DNA from: Chryseotalea sanaruensis
GTDB lineage: Bacteria; Bacteroidota; Bacteroidia; Cytophagales; Cyclobacteriaceae
Length of the DNA stretch: 64,000 nucleotides
Reading direction: 5' to 3'
Assembly (NCBI RefSeq): GCF_003990915.1
Contig: NZ_BHXQ01000002.1
Location: 496,001 to 560,000, forward strand
Below the pieces are notes generated by a model. That model saw only the letters and a list, made by a program, of their open reading frames with translations, did no database searches and had not been told where the DNA came from. Positions 1 through 7,638 of the stretch are shown here, in pieces (positions within the stretch are counted from its first letter, which is position 1; each line of letters opens with the position of its first letter). The position numbers and the translations under genes were made by a program.

Positions 1-1231
1 CAACATCAGTTACCAGAATGGCTTCACCTTTTGTCTGATCCGTTATCTCTTTAATCACTTCAGCCATGTGCAATGATTTACTGAGTGGATGAAAGGCGAA
101 TTGAATTACTTTTTCATGCTCCAGACGATTTGCTTCGTGAAAACGCTTCAGCCAATCACTATGTGTGTTTTTGTTAACAAGAGTAATCAATGTGTGAAGC
201 GCCTGTTTTACGTCTGCATGCACTGCCACCTCTGCTTTAATAATTTTATTAAGTTCTGCCTGATCTATATCGATGTGTATAACCTTTGCTTGTTTGGCAT
301 ACTTACTAACATTACCAGTTACACGGTCGTCAAAGCGCATACCTAAGGCAATTAACACATCACATTCGTTGGTTAATATGTTAGCACCATAGTTACCATG
401 CATACCCAGGTAGCCTGCATATAAAGGGTGTGAGGTTGATATACAAGACTGGCCTAATAAAGTAGTCGCCACAGGAATTCCTGTTTTTTCCACAAAGGCG
501 CGTAGTTCTTCCGTTGCTTCACCCAACAGAATGCCTTGCCCAGCTAAAATATAAGGTCGTTTGGCCTGGTTAATCAATACAGCGGCCTGTTCTAGTTTGT
601 TTTGATCGGGTTCAGGTTTTGGGTTATAGGTGCGAACCTTTGTACAGGCTTTGTATTCAAAGGCATCGATCATTTCGAATTGTGCATTCTTGGTAATGTC
701 AATCAGAACAGGTCCCGGACGACCACTTCGTGCAATGAAAAAAGCTTTCGCTACTTGCTCAGCTATTGTGGAGGCTTCTGTAATTTGAACATTCCATTTC
801 GTAACCGGTAGTGTGGTGTTGATCACATCCATTTCCTGGAAAGCATCTGTACCCAGTAAATGTGCTGCCACCTGCCCGGTGATGCAAACGAGTGGTGTTG
901 AGTCGATAGAGGCATCACCTAAACCAGTAACCAGGTTGGCAGCACCAGGTCCCGATGTGGCAATAACAACACCAACTTTCCCGGTAGCCCTTGCAAAACC
1001 TTGTGCTGCATGAATGGCGCCTTGCTCATGACGAACTAAAATATGATTGAGTCTATCACTGAATGAATACAAAGCATCATATACAGGCATGATGGCTCCA
1101 CCGGGATAACCGAAAAGAACATTCACACCTTCCGCAACCAGACATTGTAACAAAGCTTCTGATCCGGAAATTTGTTTTGCCGTATTGGCTAGATTCAATT
1201 GATCTTCAATCTTCGTCAGTAACGCATCCAT
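1..1231 (-). CDS. ilvB: Acetolactate synthase large subunit (partial, C-terminus outside window)
   Basis: The first 410 codons of a thiamine-diphosphate enzyme that condenses two pyruvates to acetolactate, or pyruvate with 2-oxobutyrate to acetohydroxybutyrate, the first common step of Val/Leu/Ile synthesis. The PYR domain has the family signature [18 protein letters not shown], in which Glu69 should be the catalytic Glu that activates the cofactor. It is followed by [17 protein letters not shown] and the central domain ([10 protein letters not shown], then KVIHIDID). The remaining 150 or so residues, with the ThDP-binding domain, lie beyond the left edge. The ATG at 1231 overlaps the end of ilvD by 26 bp, so the two genes are probably translationally coupled. 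A small regulatory subunit (ilvN) and ilvC would be expected next, outside the window. Confidence 0.96.
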   Translation of the reverse strand, partial: MDALLTKIEDQLNLANTAKQISGSEALLQCLVAEGVNVLFGYPGGAIMPVYDALYSFSDRLNHILVRHEQGAIHAAQGFARATGKVGVVIATSGPGAANLVTGLGDASIDSTPLVCITGQVAAHLLGTDAFQEMDVINTTLPVTKWNVQITEASTIAEQVAKAFFIARSGRPGPVLIDITKNAQFEMIDAFEYKACTKVRTYNPKPEPDQNKLEQAAVLINQAKRPYILAGQGILLGEATEELRAFVEKTGIPVATTLLGQSCISTSHPLYAGYLGMHGNYGANILTNECDVLIALGMRFDDRVTGNVSKYAKQAKVIHIDIDQAELNKIIKAEVAVHADVKQALHTLITLVNKNTHSDWLKRFHEANRLEHEKVIQFAFHPLSKSLHMAEVIKEITDQTKGEAILVTDV

Positions 1232-2888
1232 CAGCAGCGGTTTTTACTTGTTGAGCATATTTTTTTAAAATCCCTTTTGTTGCACGAAGCGCTGGTTGCT
1301 TCCACGCCTTTTTTCTTTCCGCAATAACAGATGCATCCACCAGCAAATTGATTTCATGTTTTTGCACATCAATCTCAATTATGTCTTCATCTTCAACCAG
1401 TGCGATAAGGCCACCATCGAAGGCCTCTGGTGTAATGTGACCAATAACGAATCCATGAGAACCACCAGAGAATCTTCCATCAGTAATCAAGGCAACAGAT
1501 TTTCCAAGACCCGAACCCATGATTAAACTTGTTGGTTTGAGCATCTCGGGCATGCCTGGTGCACCACGAGGACCTACATATCGGATGACAACAACATCTC
1601 CTGCTTTGATTTTACCGGAACGGATGCCATCTGTTAATTCAAACTCACCATTAAACACGCGTGCAGTTCCTTTAAAGCGCTCACCTTCTTTACCTGTTAT
1701 TTTTGCAACCGAACCTTTCTCCGCCAGGTTGCCGTACAGTATCTGTAAGTGGCCTGTTGTTTTGATTGGTCTTTCGATAGGATGAATAATGTCTTGTTTT
1801 TCAAAATCAAGTGCAGCAACCTTGTTGAGATTTTCTGCAATTGTTTTTCCAGTAACTGTGAGACAATCACCATGCAGAAAACCTTTATCTAAAAGATATT
1901 TCATTACTAAAGGCGTTCCACCAATCTTGTGCAGATCGCCCATGAGATATTTTCCACTTGGTTTTAAATCAGCAAGCAAAGGGGTCTTATCAGAAATGCG
2001 TTGAAAATCTTCTTGAGTAATTTCAACACCCACGGTTTTAGCCATGGCAATCAGGTGTAGCACTGCATTGGTAGAACCACCCAACACCATAACCAGGGTT
2101 ATAGCATTTTCAAAAGCTTTGAATGTCATGATATCAGATGGCTTAATATCTTGTTCAAGTAAGTTGAGAATGTGTTTACCTGCTGCTGCACACTCGGCAG
2201 ATTTCTCTTTGCTCAATGCCGGATTGGATGATGAGTAAGGCAAGGCCATCCCAAGTGCTTCAATAGCGGAAGCCATCGTGTTGGCAGTATACATACCACC
2301 GCAGGCTCCAGCACCCGGGCATGAGTTTTGAATTATGCCTTTGAAATCTTCATCAGAAAGTTTGTTGGCAATTTTTTCTCCCAGCGCTTCGAAGGATGAT
2401 ACGATGTTCAGTTCTTTTCCCTTCCAATGACCACCGGCAATAGTGCCTCCGTATACCATAATGGCAGGACGATTTAAACGACCCATGGCCATAATGGAGC
2501 CGGGCATATTCTTATCACAACCCACAACAGCAATGAGTGCATCATAATATTGAGCACCACATACAGTTTCTATTGAGTCGGCAATAACTTCCCGGCTAAC
2601 CAAGGAATAACGCATGCCTTCTGTACCGTTGGCAATGCCATCGCTTACACCAATAGTGTGAAATATCAGTCCGACTAAATCATTATCCCAAACTGCAGTT
2701 TTTACTTCTTGTGCAAGCGCATTTAAATGCATGTTGCAAGTGTTACCGTCAAAGCCAGTGCTTACGATACCAACTTGTGCTTTTTTTAAATCGTTTTCAG
2801 TAAGTCCTATACCATATAGCATGGCTTGCGAAGCCGGTAAGGAAGGATCTTGAGTGATGGTACGACTGTATTTATTCATAAGCTTCAT
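1206..2888 (-). CDS. ilvD: Dihydroxy-acid dehydratase
   Basis: Fe-S dehydratase that turns 2,3-dihydroxy-3-methyl acids into 2-oxo acids, the third step of Val/Ile synthesis. Counting from this start, the three expected cluster cysteines are visible: Cys51 in [10 protein letters not shown], Cys124 in GCDKNMPGS and Cys190 in [11 protein letters not shown]. Lys126 in the DKNMPG motif is the residue carbamylated in characterised homologs. [15 protein letters not shown] near the C-terminus holds the conserved catalytic Ser. An in-frame ATG at 2909 would add seven residues (MGRTAWG), but the product then begins [15 protein letters not shown], which resembles the usual family start, so 2888 is preferred. 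It lies 54 bp after ilvE (from this start) and overlaps ilvB. About 560 residues is normal for the family. Confidence 0.96.
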   Translation of the reverse strand: MKLMNKYSRTITQDPSLPASQAMLYGIGLTENDLKKAQVGIVSTGFDGNTCNMHLNALAQEVKTAVWDNDLVGLIFHTIGVSDGIANGTEGMRYSLVSREVIADSIETVCGAQYYDALIAVVGCDKNMPGSIMAMGRLNRPAIMVYGGTIAGGHWKGKELNIVSSFEALGEKIANKLSDEDFKGIIQNSCPGAGACGGMYTANTMASAIEALGMALPYSSSNPALSKEKSAECAAAGKHILNLLEQDIKPSDIMTFKAFENAITLVMVLGGSTNAVLHLIAMAKTVGVEITQEDFQRISDKTPLLADLKPSGKYLMGDLHKIGGTPLVMKYLLDKGFLHGDCLTVTGKTIAENLNKVAALDFEKQDIIHPIERPIKTTGHLQILYGNLAEKGSVAKITGKEGERFKGTARVFNGEFELTDGIRSGKIKAGDVVVIRYVGPRGAPGMPEMLKPTSLIMGSGLGKSVALITDGRFSGGSHGFVIGHITPEAFDGGLIALVEDEDIIEIDVQKHEINLLVDASVIAERKKAWKQPALRATKGILKKYAQQVKTAADGCVTDED

Positions 2889-2942
2889 GCCCCAAGCAGT
2901 ACGCCCCAAGCCCGAAGCTTGTAGCGCGTGTCTTGAAGCCTT

Positions 2943-3833
2943 TTATACGATTATATATGAGGAATAGCTTTTCTCTAACACCAGACTTTTATAAGCCTCC
3001 TGAATAATTGCACCAAGTGTATTTTTCCAGTGCTTGTTAAACGTATGCCCTTCAATAGATTCAATGCCGGCAACTTCTGCAGCAGTGCCACAATAGAAGG
3101 CACCATCTGCTTCGAACAATTCTTCAGGATTTATCTTTTTCTCAACTACAGGAATGTCCAGCTCTTTACAGATTTGCAATACCGTGTGGCGCGTTATCCC
3201 AGGAAGTATATGTCCTAATGAAGGAGTAAATAACGCGCCATCTTTTTCATAGAAGAAATTTGCACCAGGCCCTTCGGCAACATTTCCTTCCATGTCCAGC
3301 ATTAGGGCTTCATCAAAGCCACGTTGCTTGGCTTCTGAAGTAGCCAGAATAGAATTTACGTAATGCCCGGATACTTTAGCCTCAATGCGAATTGATTTTG
3401 GATTAGGACGCTGATAAGAAGAAATACTTAAGCGCAATAGCTGATCACCTAAATACTTGCCCCACTCCCAGGCACAAATCATTAAGGATACTTCTTTGGG
3501 CGATGTGAGCGACATATTAGGGCCGCAGTATACAAGCGGGCGTATGTAGGCATCAGCAAAGTTATTTCTTCGTAATACCTGATAGGTAATTTGTTCTAAC
3601 TCCTCGACAGTATAACTGAAAGGAATGTTAACCAATTCGCAACTCTTTTTTAATCGTTTGTAGTGTTCTTCCGATTTAAAAATCTTTACACCATTAACAG
3701 TTTGGTAAGCGCGTATGCCTTCGAAGACACCGTAACCATAGTGTAGTGTCTGTGAATATAAATCCGTTGATGCTTCACTGGCCTTTACATATTTGCCATT
3801 AAGAAAGAGAATGCTTTCGCTATTGTAGTACAT
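2943..3833 (-). CDS. ilvE: Branched-chain amino-acid aminotransferase
   Basis: PLP fold-type IV aminotransferase that interconverts Val/Leu/Ile and their 2-oxo acids with glutamate/2-oxoglutarate. The protein opens with the family pattern LFLNGKYV and LHYGYGVFEGIRAY. The Schiff-base lysine is Lys153 in EAKVSGHYVNS, and NVAEGPGANFF carries the Glu that contacts the PLP ring nitrogen. The 296 residues are close to the usual length, with a short C-terminal tail (SYSSYIIV) that is not typical. It is the first structural gene of the ilvE-ilvD-ilvB operon and begins about 45 bp downstream of the attenuator hairpin, so its expression should depend on read-through of that terminator. Confidence 0.96.
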   Translation of the reverse strand: MYYNSESILFLNGKYVKASEASTDLYSQTLHYGYGVFEGIRAYQTVNGVKIFKSEEHYKRLKKSCELVNIPFSYTVEELEQITYQVLRRNNFADAYIRPLVYCGPNMSLTSPKEVSLMICAWEWGKYLGDQLLRLSISSYQRPNPKSIRIEAKVSGHYVNSILATSEAKQRGFDEALMLDMEGNVAEGPGANFFYEKDGALFTPSLGHILPGITRHTVLQICKELDIPVVEKKINPEELFEADGAFYCGTAAEVAGIESIEGHTFNKHWKNTLGAIIQEAYKSLVLEKSYSSYIIV

Positions 3834-3879
3834 AAAATTTAAACAATCGTTAGTTTGTATAGGTATATATAAAATGAAA

Positions 3880-3902
3880 CCGTCCCGCTTGTGGCGGGAC
3901 GG
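3880..3902 (-). terminator. ilv attenuator terminator hairpin
   Basis: A perfect 9-bp GC-rich stem (CCGTCCCGC at 3880-3888, GCGGGACGG at 3894-3902) with a 5-nt loop. On the minus strand it is followed by a U-rich stretch (TTTCATTTTAT), as in an intrinsic terminator. It sits between the leader-peptide stop codon and ilvE. The 5' arm in the RNA contains CCCGCC, which is complementary to GGCGGG at the leader stop codon (3936-3941 on the plus strand). A 6-bp antiterminator could therefore form when that segment is not covered by a ribosome. Confidence 0.8.
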
Positions 3903-3932
3903 CTTCAGTATAATTTCATTTATAAAGTCGCA

Positions 3933-4043
3933 TTACCCGCCTGATGGTTGGAGAATAATAATGACCAACACAATCACAAGACGCGTAACAAACGTTAGGT
4001 TGCTTGTTTGCATTAATTTTGTAATTGTTAAAAATGTGTTCAT
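3933..4043 (-). CDS. ilv operon leader peptide (attenuation)
   Basis: A 36-codon reading frame upstream of ilvE whose residues 22-31 read LVIVLVIIIL, ten consecutive codons for the three end products of the operon, followed by QPSGG and TAA. The arrangement resembles enterobacterial ilv leader peptides, which also place a Val/Ile/Leu run just before a Pro- and Gly-containing end. Its last codons (GGC GGG) form the strand that could pair with the 5' arm of the downstream terminator. A ribosome stalled at the Leu/Val/Ile codons would leave GGCGGG free to make the antiterminator, while one reaching the stop codon would cover it and let the terminator form. A shorter version could start at Met11 (4013). 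The gene is too short for standard gene callers. Confidence 0.82.
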   Translation of the reverse strand: MNTFLTITKLMQTSNLTFVTRLVIVLVIIILQPSGG

Positions 4044-4057
4044 ACTATTTTGTCTGC

Positions 4058-4071
4058 TTCACAATTGTGAA
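4058..4071. promoter_or_regulatory. 14-bp perfect palindrome in the ilv 5' leader
   Basis: TTCACAATTGTGAA is a perfect inverted repeat located 14 bp upstream of the leader-peptide ATG and downstream of the predicted transcription start. It could be an operator for a dimeric repressor or a small RNA hairpin near the leader start. No regulator is identified in the window, so function is inference. Confidence 0.35.
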
Positions 4072-4099
4072 CATTTAATTTTTAAAATTCAAGTTAAGG

Positions 4100-4131
4100 C
4101 AAAATTATTTTCTTTAGAGAATCTTTAACAA
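4100..4131 (-). promoter_or_regulatory. Predicted ilv operon promoter
   Basis: On the minus strand, TAATTTTG (4100-4107) matches the Bacteroidota -7 consensus TAnnTTTG exactly, and TTG (4129-4131) lies 21 nt upstream as a -33 element. Transcription would begin near 4093, about 50 nt before the leader-peptide ATG, so the peptide and attenuator would be transcribed. Confidence 0.5.
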
Positions 4132-4280
4132 GCGTTAGTTAAGCTAGTTAAAAAAAGCTACAGCAAACACCTGGATGGACAGTTAAAACACGTGTGCTGA
4201 TTGAATTTATTTAAAGAATAGACGGAATGACAAAGTGTTAACAACAACAAATTTCATTTGTAAAACGATGCGCAAAGTAA

Positions 4281-4360
4281 GGTGGTGGTAGTACTCACCA
4301 CTGCGAGTTGAAGAACCCTACAACCTTTTAGTTGTGATATAAGTTAAGGTTCTTTTTTTC
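4281..4360 (+). ncRNA. Orphan plus-strand terminator; possible small RNA 3' end
   Basis: A small hairpin (GTGGT 4285-4289 with ACCAC 4297-4301) is followed by a longer structure: AAGAACC (4311-4317) pairs with GGTTCTT (4348-4354), encloses an ACAAC/GTTGT hairpin, and runs directly into a series of eight T residues (4353 to about 4359). This is an intrinsic terminator in the plus direction, yet no plus-strand gene lies upstream: both flanking operons are on the minus strand. I found no convincing plus-strand promoter. The rest of 4044-4390 shows no coding potential. Confidence 0.28.
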
Positions 4361-4391
4361 AGATTGAAGCAAAAATGATTAATGAGCATAA

Positions 4392-4416
4392 AAAAACCCT
4401 GACGAGCAGGGTTTTT
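4392..4416 (-). terminator. Terminator downstream of rng
   Basis: AAAAACCCTG (4392-4401) pairs with CAGGGTTTTT (4407-4416) around a 5-nt loop, with T-rich flanks in both directions. It lies 16 bp after the rng stop codon and should end the rng transcript. Confidence 0.8.
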
Positions 4417-4432
4417 ATTTTTTGCAGTTATG

Positions 4433-5986
4433 TTAAGCAGTTAACTGAATCTCCTCCCCCTCTTTATTGAGGAATTTAAATTCAGTCATACCCATAGAGG
4501 AATCTTTTTCCATTCTTACCCAGCTCTTGTACTTGAAGAACCATTTCACACGTTGTGAGAAAACTCCTTTAGTAAAATAAGCATGTAAATAAGGATGAAG
4601 TGCTAACACCAGATTTTTTTCATTCTGTTTGCTAAGCAAATCTTCTAAGGTTTTTTCAATAAGATCAGATACTAAAATTGAAGCAGTGATCTTACCGGTA
4701 CCGTTACAAGTAGGGCACAGCTCTTTTGTAACAATATTCATCTGTGGCCTTACACGCTCGCGTGTAATTTGCATAATGCCGAATTTAGATAAAGGCAACA
4801 CTGTGTGTTTCGCTTTATCATCTTTCATGGCATCTTTCATAGCCTGGTAGATCATGCGCTTATGCTCTGGGTTGCGCATATCGATAAAATCGATTACGAT
4901 AATACCACCCATATCGCGTAAGCGAAGCTGACGAGCAATTTCTTTCGCTGCTTCTACATTTACAGAGATGGCAGTGTTTTCCTGACTCTCCTCGCGATTA
5001 CTTTTGTTACCGCTGTTAACGTCAACAACATGCAAAGCTTCGGTGTGCTCTACAATTAAGTAGCCACCACCCTTTAAGCTTACAGTAGTGCCAAAAGCAG
5101 ATTTGATTTGCTTCTCAATACCGTAGTGTTCAAATATCTTTGCACGACCAGTATAGAGCTTTACAATATTTTCAAGATCAGGAGAAATATTGCGTACGTA
5201 AGCACGTATTTCATCATAGAGCTTCTTATCATCAACATGAATGTTGTCGAAAGACTCGTTTAACAGATCACGAAGTATAGAGGATGTTTTATTGAGTTCA
5301 CCAATTAGCTTATCTGCAGTTTGTGCTTCTGCTAATTTGGCAATACCGTCTTCCCAGGTTTTAACCAGGTTGCGCAGGTCTTTGTCTAATTCTGCAACTT
5401 CCACACCTTCAGCAACGGTACGAATAATGACACCGAAGTTGGCGGGTTTAATAGACGTGATGAGGCGTTGAAGGCGTTTACGCTCTTCGCTGCTTGTAAT
5501 TTTTTTAGATACACTTACCGTATTACTAAACGGTACCATTACCAGGTATCGCCCGGCAAGGGATAACTCGCACGAAAGCCGTGGCCCTTTTGTTGAGATG
5601 GGTTCTTTTACAATTTGAACTGGTATTATCTGGCCTTTGGTAAGTTGCGTTGCAATCTTGCCATGCTTGTCAATGTCCTGTTCAAGTGTGAATTTCTCCA
5701 GCTTACCAAAGATCTTTTTAGCACGCACAAGTTTCGTAAACTTAGTTAACGAACCAAATTGCGGCCCCAGATCGAGGTAATGAAGGAAGGCATCTTTATC
5801 ATAACCAAGTTCTATGAAGGCTGCATTAAGACCTTGTACCACTTTTTTAACAGTGCCAAGGTAAATGTCGCCCACAACAAACTTGCTACCCTCTTCTTCG
5901 TTGTGAAATTCTACAAGAGTTTTGTCTCTTAGAAGGGCTATACGACTTCCGTCCTGAGTCGCGCTGATGATTAGCTCGTTGCTCAA
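4433..5986 (-). CDS. rng: Ribonuclease G (RNase E/G family)
   Basis: Single-strand-specific endoribonuclease that matures and degrades RNA (16S rRNA 5' end and mRNA decay in characterised bacteria). The S1 RNA-binding domain covers roughly residues 37-135 (DIYLGTVKKVVQGLNAAFIELG). The DNase I-like catalytic region has DVNSG (Asp322) and IVIDFIDM (Asp366), the positions of the two magnesium-binding aspartates of E. coli RNase E. CPTCNGTG (Cys424, Cys427) is the Zn-link motif that holds dimers together. With 517 residues and no long disordered C-terminal scaffold, it matches RNase G rather than full RNase E. It lies downstream of HU, a TPR protein and a tiny basic protein in the same direction. 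Confidence 0.95.
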   Translation of the reverse strand: MSNELIISATQDGSRIALLRDKTLVEFHNEEEGSKFVVGDIYLGTVKKVVQGLNAAFIELGYDKDAFLHYLDLGPQFGSLTKFTKLVRAKKIFGKLEKFTLEQDIDKHGKIATQLTKGQIIPVQIVKEPISTKGPRLSCELSLAGRYLVMVPFSNTVSVSKKITSSEERKRLQRLITSIKPANFGVIIRTVAEGVEVAELDKDLRNLVKTWEDGIAKLAEAQTADKLIGELNKTSSILRDLLNESFDNIHVDDKKLYDEIRAYVRNISPDLENIVKLYTGRAKIFEHYGIEKQIKSAFGTTVSLKGGGYLIVEHTEALHVVDVNSGNKSNREESQENTAISVNVEAAKEIARQLRLRDMGGIIVIDFIDMRNPEHKRMIYQAMKDAMKDDKAKHTVLPLSKFGIMQITRERVRPQMNIVTKELCPTCNGTGKITASILVSDLIEKTLEDLLSKQNEKNLVLALHPYLHAYFTKGVFSQRVKWFFKYKSWVRMEKDSSMGMTEFKFLNKEGEEIQLTA

Positions 5987-6088
5987 AACAATGAAGTTTA
6001 AATGTTAAAAAATAAGTTGTATAGCAATAATCGATAGTTATTCCCGGTATTACCCTTTTCCATTGTATGCCTTTGGAGGGTCAGCCAG

Positions 6089-6128
6089 TATCCCCTAATA
6101 ATAGGGGGTACCGGAACGAGTCCGGTAC
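6089..6128 (-). promoter_or_regulatory. Two overlapping hairpins in the rng 5' leader
   Basis: Between the small basic gene and rng, GTACCGGA (6108-6115)/TCCGGTAC (6121-6128) forms one hairpin, and TATCCCCTA (6089-6097)/TAGGGGGTA (6102-6110) forms another with one G-U pair. They share 6108-6110, so both cannot close fully at once. Possible RNA switch, processing site or autoregulatory element for RNase G; no U-tract follows, so it is not a standard terminator. Confidence 0.35.
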
Positions 6129-6138
6129 TACCTAAAAA

Positions 6139-6228
6139 TTACTTCTTCTTATGACGGTTCTTTCTCAAGCGCTTCTTGCGCTTGTGAGTAGCCATCTTAT
6201 GCTTTTTTCTTTTCTTTCCGCTTGGCAT
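6139..6228 (-). CDS. Very basic 29-residue protein (ribosome-associated candidate)
   Basis: A short frame begins MPSGKKRKKHKMATHKRKKR and ends RKNRHKKK before TAA. Of 29 residues, 20 are Lys, Arg or His, a composition typical of the smallest ribosomal proteins (compare bL34, bTHX). Its position between rng and the TPR/HU genes, all on one strand, also fits a role in RNA or ribosome biology. I believe similar peptides occur in other Bacteroidota and that a small phylum-specific ribosomal protein (bL38) has been reported for Flavobacterium ribosomes, but I cannot confirm that this is the same protein. It is too short for most gene callers. The 5987-6138 stretch downstream holds only the rng leader hairpins, and 6229-6334 shows nothing else. 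Confidence 0.72.
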   Translation of the reverse strand: MPSGKKRKKHKMATHKRKKRLRKNRHKKK

Positions 6229-6334
6229 AGAAATGATTTGGTTTTGGGTAGTCCTTTGCGATGGGGGCAATCCGGATTTTAGATTACTTCATCACGCTTT
6301 CGCGCTACTCGCCAAGGCTTCCCCTGTTAAACAA

Positions 6335-7150
6335 TTATTTTAAATCCTTCAGGTAAGAATCTACTGTGGCCTGCACAGCTGGATCCTTATCCATATCTTT
6401 TACTTTTTCAAACTGGCTCTTCGCTTTCGCGTTGTTGCCTGTTTGCATGTAAGCCACTCCTAATAATAGCTGCGCCTGAATATGCTGTGGGTTTATGCCT
6501 ACTAGCGTATTAAGTCTCTCAATCGCGTTTTCATATTGGCCGGATTGTACCGACAACATGCCCAGATTGAAGAGCGCAGTTTCATTTTTTGCATCGACCG
6601 TCAACACCTCGCGCAACATTAAAATACCCTGCATAGGGTTGTTAGACGAGAGATAAGTCATGGCCAGGTTATTTTTTACCTCAAGGTCGTTCGCTTTTAC
6701 GCTTAAAACCTTGTTGTAAAACTCCTGGGCTTTAGAGGCCAATGCCTGTTGCTTGTTGGCATCCAGAGCAAAAGTGTAAGCCTGATAATAGTTATCACCA
6801 GCCTTCCTCCAACTTTCCACAGTGTTAAAGAACGAAGCAGCATCTTCAAAAAACCACGCAGAACTGTCAAAAATGCCAGCATTTGCGTACCAGGTTCCCA
6901 AAGAGTCGGCAAAGATAGCCTTTTTTTCTTTTTCCGCAGTTTCCCGCCAGAAAGTCCGGTGCTGACCAATTTTTCCCTTTAACTCAGCTGGTGCAGCCAT
7001 GTGAGGCTCATTGGCTTTGTCGGGAGTATTTGTCTGTTCTTGGTTCCTGGTTAGCTCATCTTCATTACTTACCACAGACTTTGGTAGCTGAAATAAGAGC
7101 AACACCAAAAGGGCGCAAACCGCCACTAGTATGATTCTGGTCTTTAGCAT
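6335..7150 (-). CDS. Membrane-anchored tetratricopeptide repeat protein
   Basis: One N-terminal membrane segment (about residues 5-24, RIILVAVCALLVLLLFQLP) is followed by a charged linker and TPR helices from about residue 95 to the C-terminus, for example NLAMTYLSSNNPMQGILMLR, ALFNLGMLSVQSGQYENAIE and AQLLLGVAYMQTGNNAKAKS. It is probably a protein-protein interaction scaffold held at the inner membrane and facing the periplasm. It is 38 bp downstream of the HU gene on the same strand, so the two are probably cotranscribed. No enzymatic motif is seen and the partner is unknown. Confidence 0.85.
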   Translation of the reverse strand: MLKTRIILVAVCALLVLLLFQLPKSVVSNEDELTRNQEQTNTPDKANEPHMAAPAELKGKIGQHRTFWRETAEKEKKAIFADSLGTWYANAGIFDSSAWFFEDAASFFNTVESWRKAGDNYYQAYTFALDANKQQALASKAQEFYNKVLSVKANDLEVKNNLAMTYLSSNNPMQGILMLREVLTVDAKNETALFNLGMLSVQSGQYENAIERLNTLVGINPQHIQAQLLLGVAYMQTGNNAKAKSQFEKVKDMDKDPAVQATVDSYLKDLK

Positions 7151-7188
7151 AAGTACAGGGTGGTAAAATAAGGAACTAGGAAGGGTGC

Positions 7189-7503
7189 TTATGATTCAGC
7201 CTTTTCGGCCATCATTTTAACCTTTTCGCTGTTTTTAATTTTGTTTACGAAAATTTTGGCAGGTTTAAAGGCAGGAATGTAGTGCTCGTCAATAACAATA
7301 GCCGTGTTGCGAGAGATGTTACGGGCAATCTTCTTCTTTCTTTTTTTGTTAATAAAGCTTCCAAAACCTCTGATATAGATGTTTTGACCGGATGCCATGT
7401 TGTTTTTTACAACACTTAAAAAGGCTTCTACCGTGGCGTTTACATCGGCCTTATCTACACCTGTTTTTTCTGCAATTTCGTTAATGATGTCTGCTTTTGT
7501 CAC
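7189..7503 (-). CDS. HU/IHF-family DNA-binding protein
   Basis: Small nucleoid protein that bends DNA as a dimer. The N-terminal helices (MTKADIINEIAEKTGVDKAD) and the DNA-binding arm (IYIRGFGSFINKKRKKKIAR, then IPAFKPAKIF) follow the HU pattern. At 104 residues it is about 14 longer than E. coli HU, the excess being a charged C-terminal tail (SEKVKMMAEKAES). A perfect-match Bacteroidota promoter lies directly upstream. Divergent from mutY. Confidence 0.93.
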   Translation of the reverse strand: MTKADIINEIAEKTGVDKADVNATVEAFLSVVKNNMASGQNIYIRGFGSFINKKRKKKIARNISRNTAIVIDEHYIPAFKPAKIFVNKIKNSEKVKMMAEKAES

Positions 7504-7536
7504 GACTGTAATGGTTTAATACTCAGGAACAAGGCT

Positions 7537-7567
7537 CAAAGTTAAGCGAGCGAACTATAATCGCAAA
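7537..7567 (-). promoter_or_regulatory. HU gene promoter
   Basis: On the minus strand TTTG (7564-7567) and TAACTTTG (7537-7544) are separated by exactly 19 nt, an exact match to the Bacteroidota sigma-ABfr promoter TTTG-N19-TAnnTTTG. The predicted start is near 7530, giving a leader of about 27 nt. Confidence 0.65.
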
Positions 7568-7638
7568 CTATGATTAGCTGATTATCAATTTTTTATGATA
7601 AAGCTTGCACGTTCAGACTTTTAAGGCATATTCGCGCG

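Larger units (their letters stand above)
3842..4142. repeat. Three copies of AACAAnCGTTAGkT across the ilv leader region
   Basis: A 16-bp direct repeat occurs at 3842-3857 (AACAATCGTTAGTTTG), 3987-4002 (AACAAACGTTAGGTTG) and 4127-4142 (AACAAGCGTTAGTTAA). Starts are 145 and 140 bp apart. The first lies just before ilvE, the second is inside the leader-peptide gene and the third overlaps the predicted -33 element. Possible binding sites for a regulator; function unknown. Confidence 0.4.

Noticed and set aside
602..1013. Plus-strand frames within the ilvB region
   Set aside because: The minus strand encodes a clear acetolactate synthase over the same bases.
4058..4071. CRP binding site
   Set aside because: The palindrome has TCACA-AT-TGTGA order, the reverse of the CRP consensus TGTGA-N6-TCACA, and no CRP is in the window.
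3874..4128. A plus-strand frame antisense to the ilv leader
   Set aside because: It runs across the terminator hairpin and leader-peptide gene on the opposite strand, has no protein-like composition, and is explained by the regulatory region.
4044..4390. T-box riboswitch or other riboswitch upstream of ilvE
   Set aside because: No T-box sequence or stem I-type structure was found; the leader peptide with its codon run explains the regulation.
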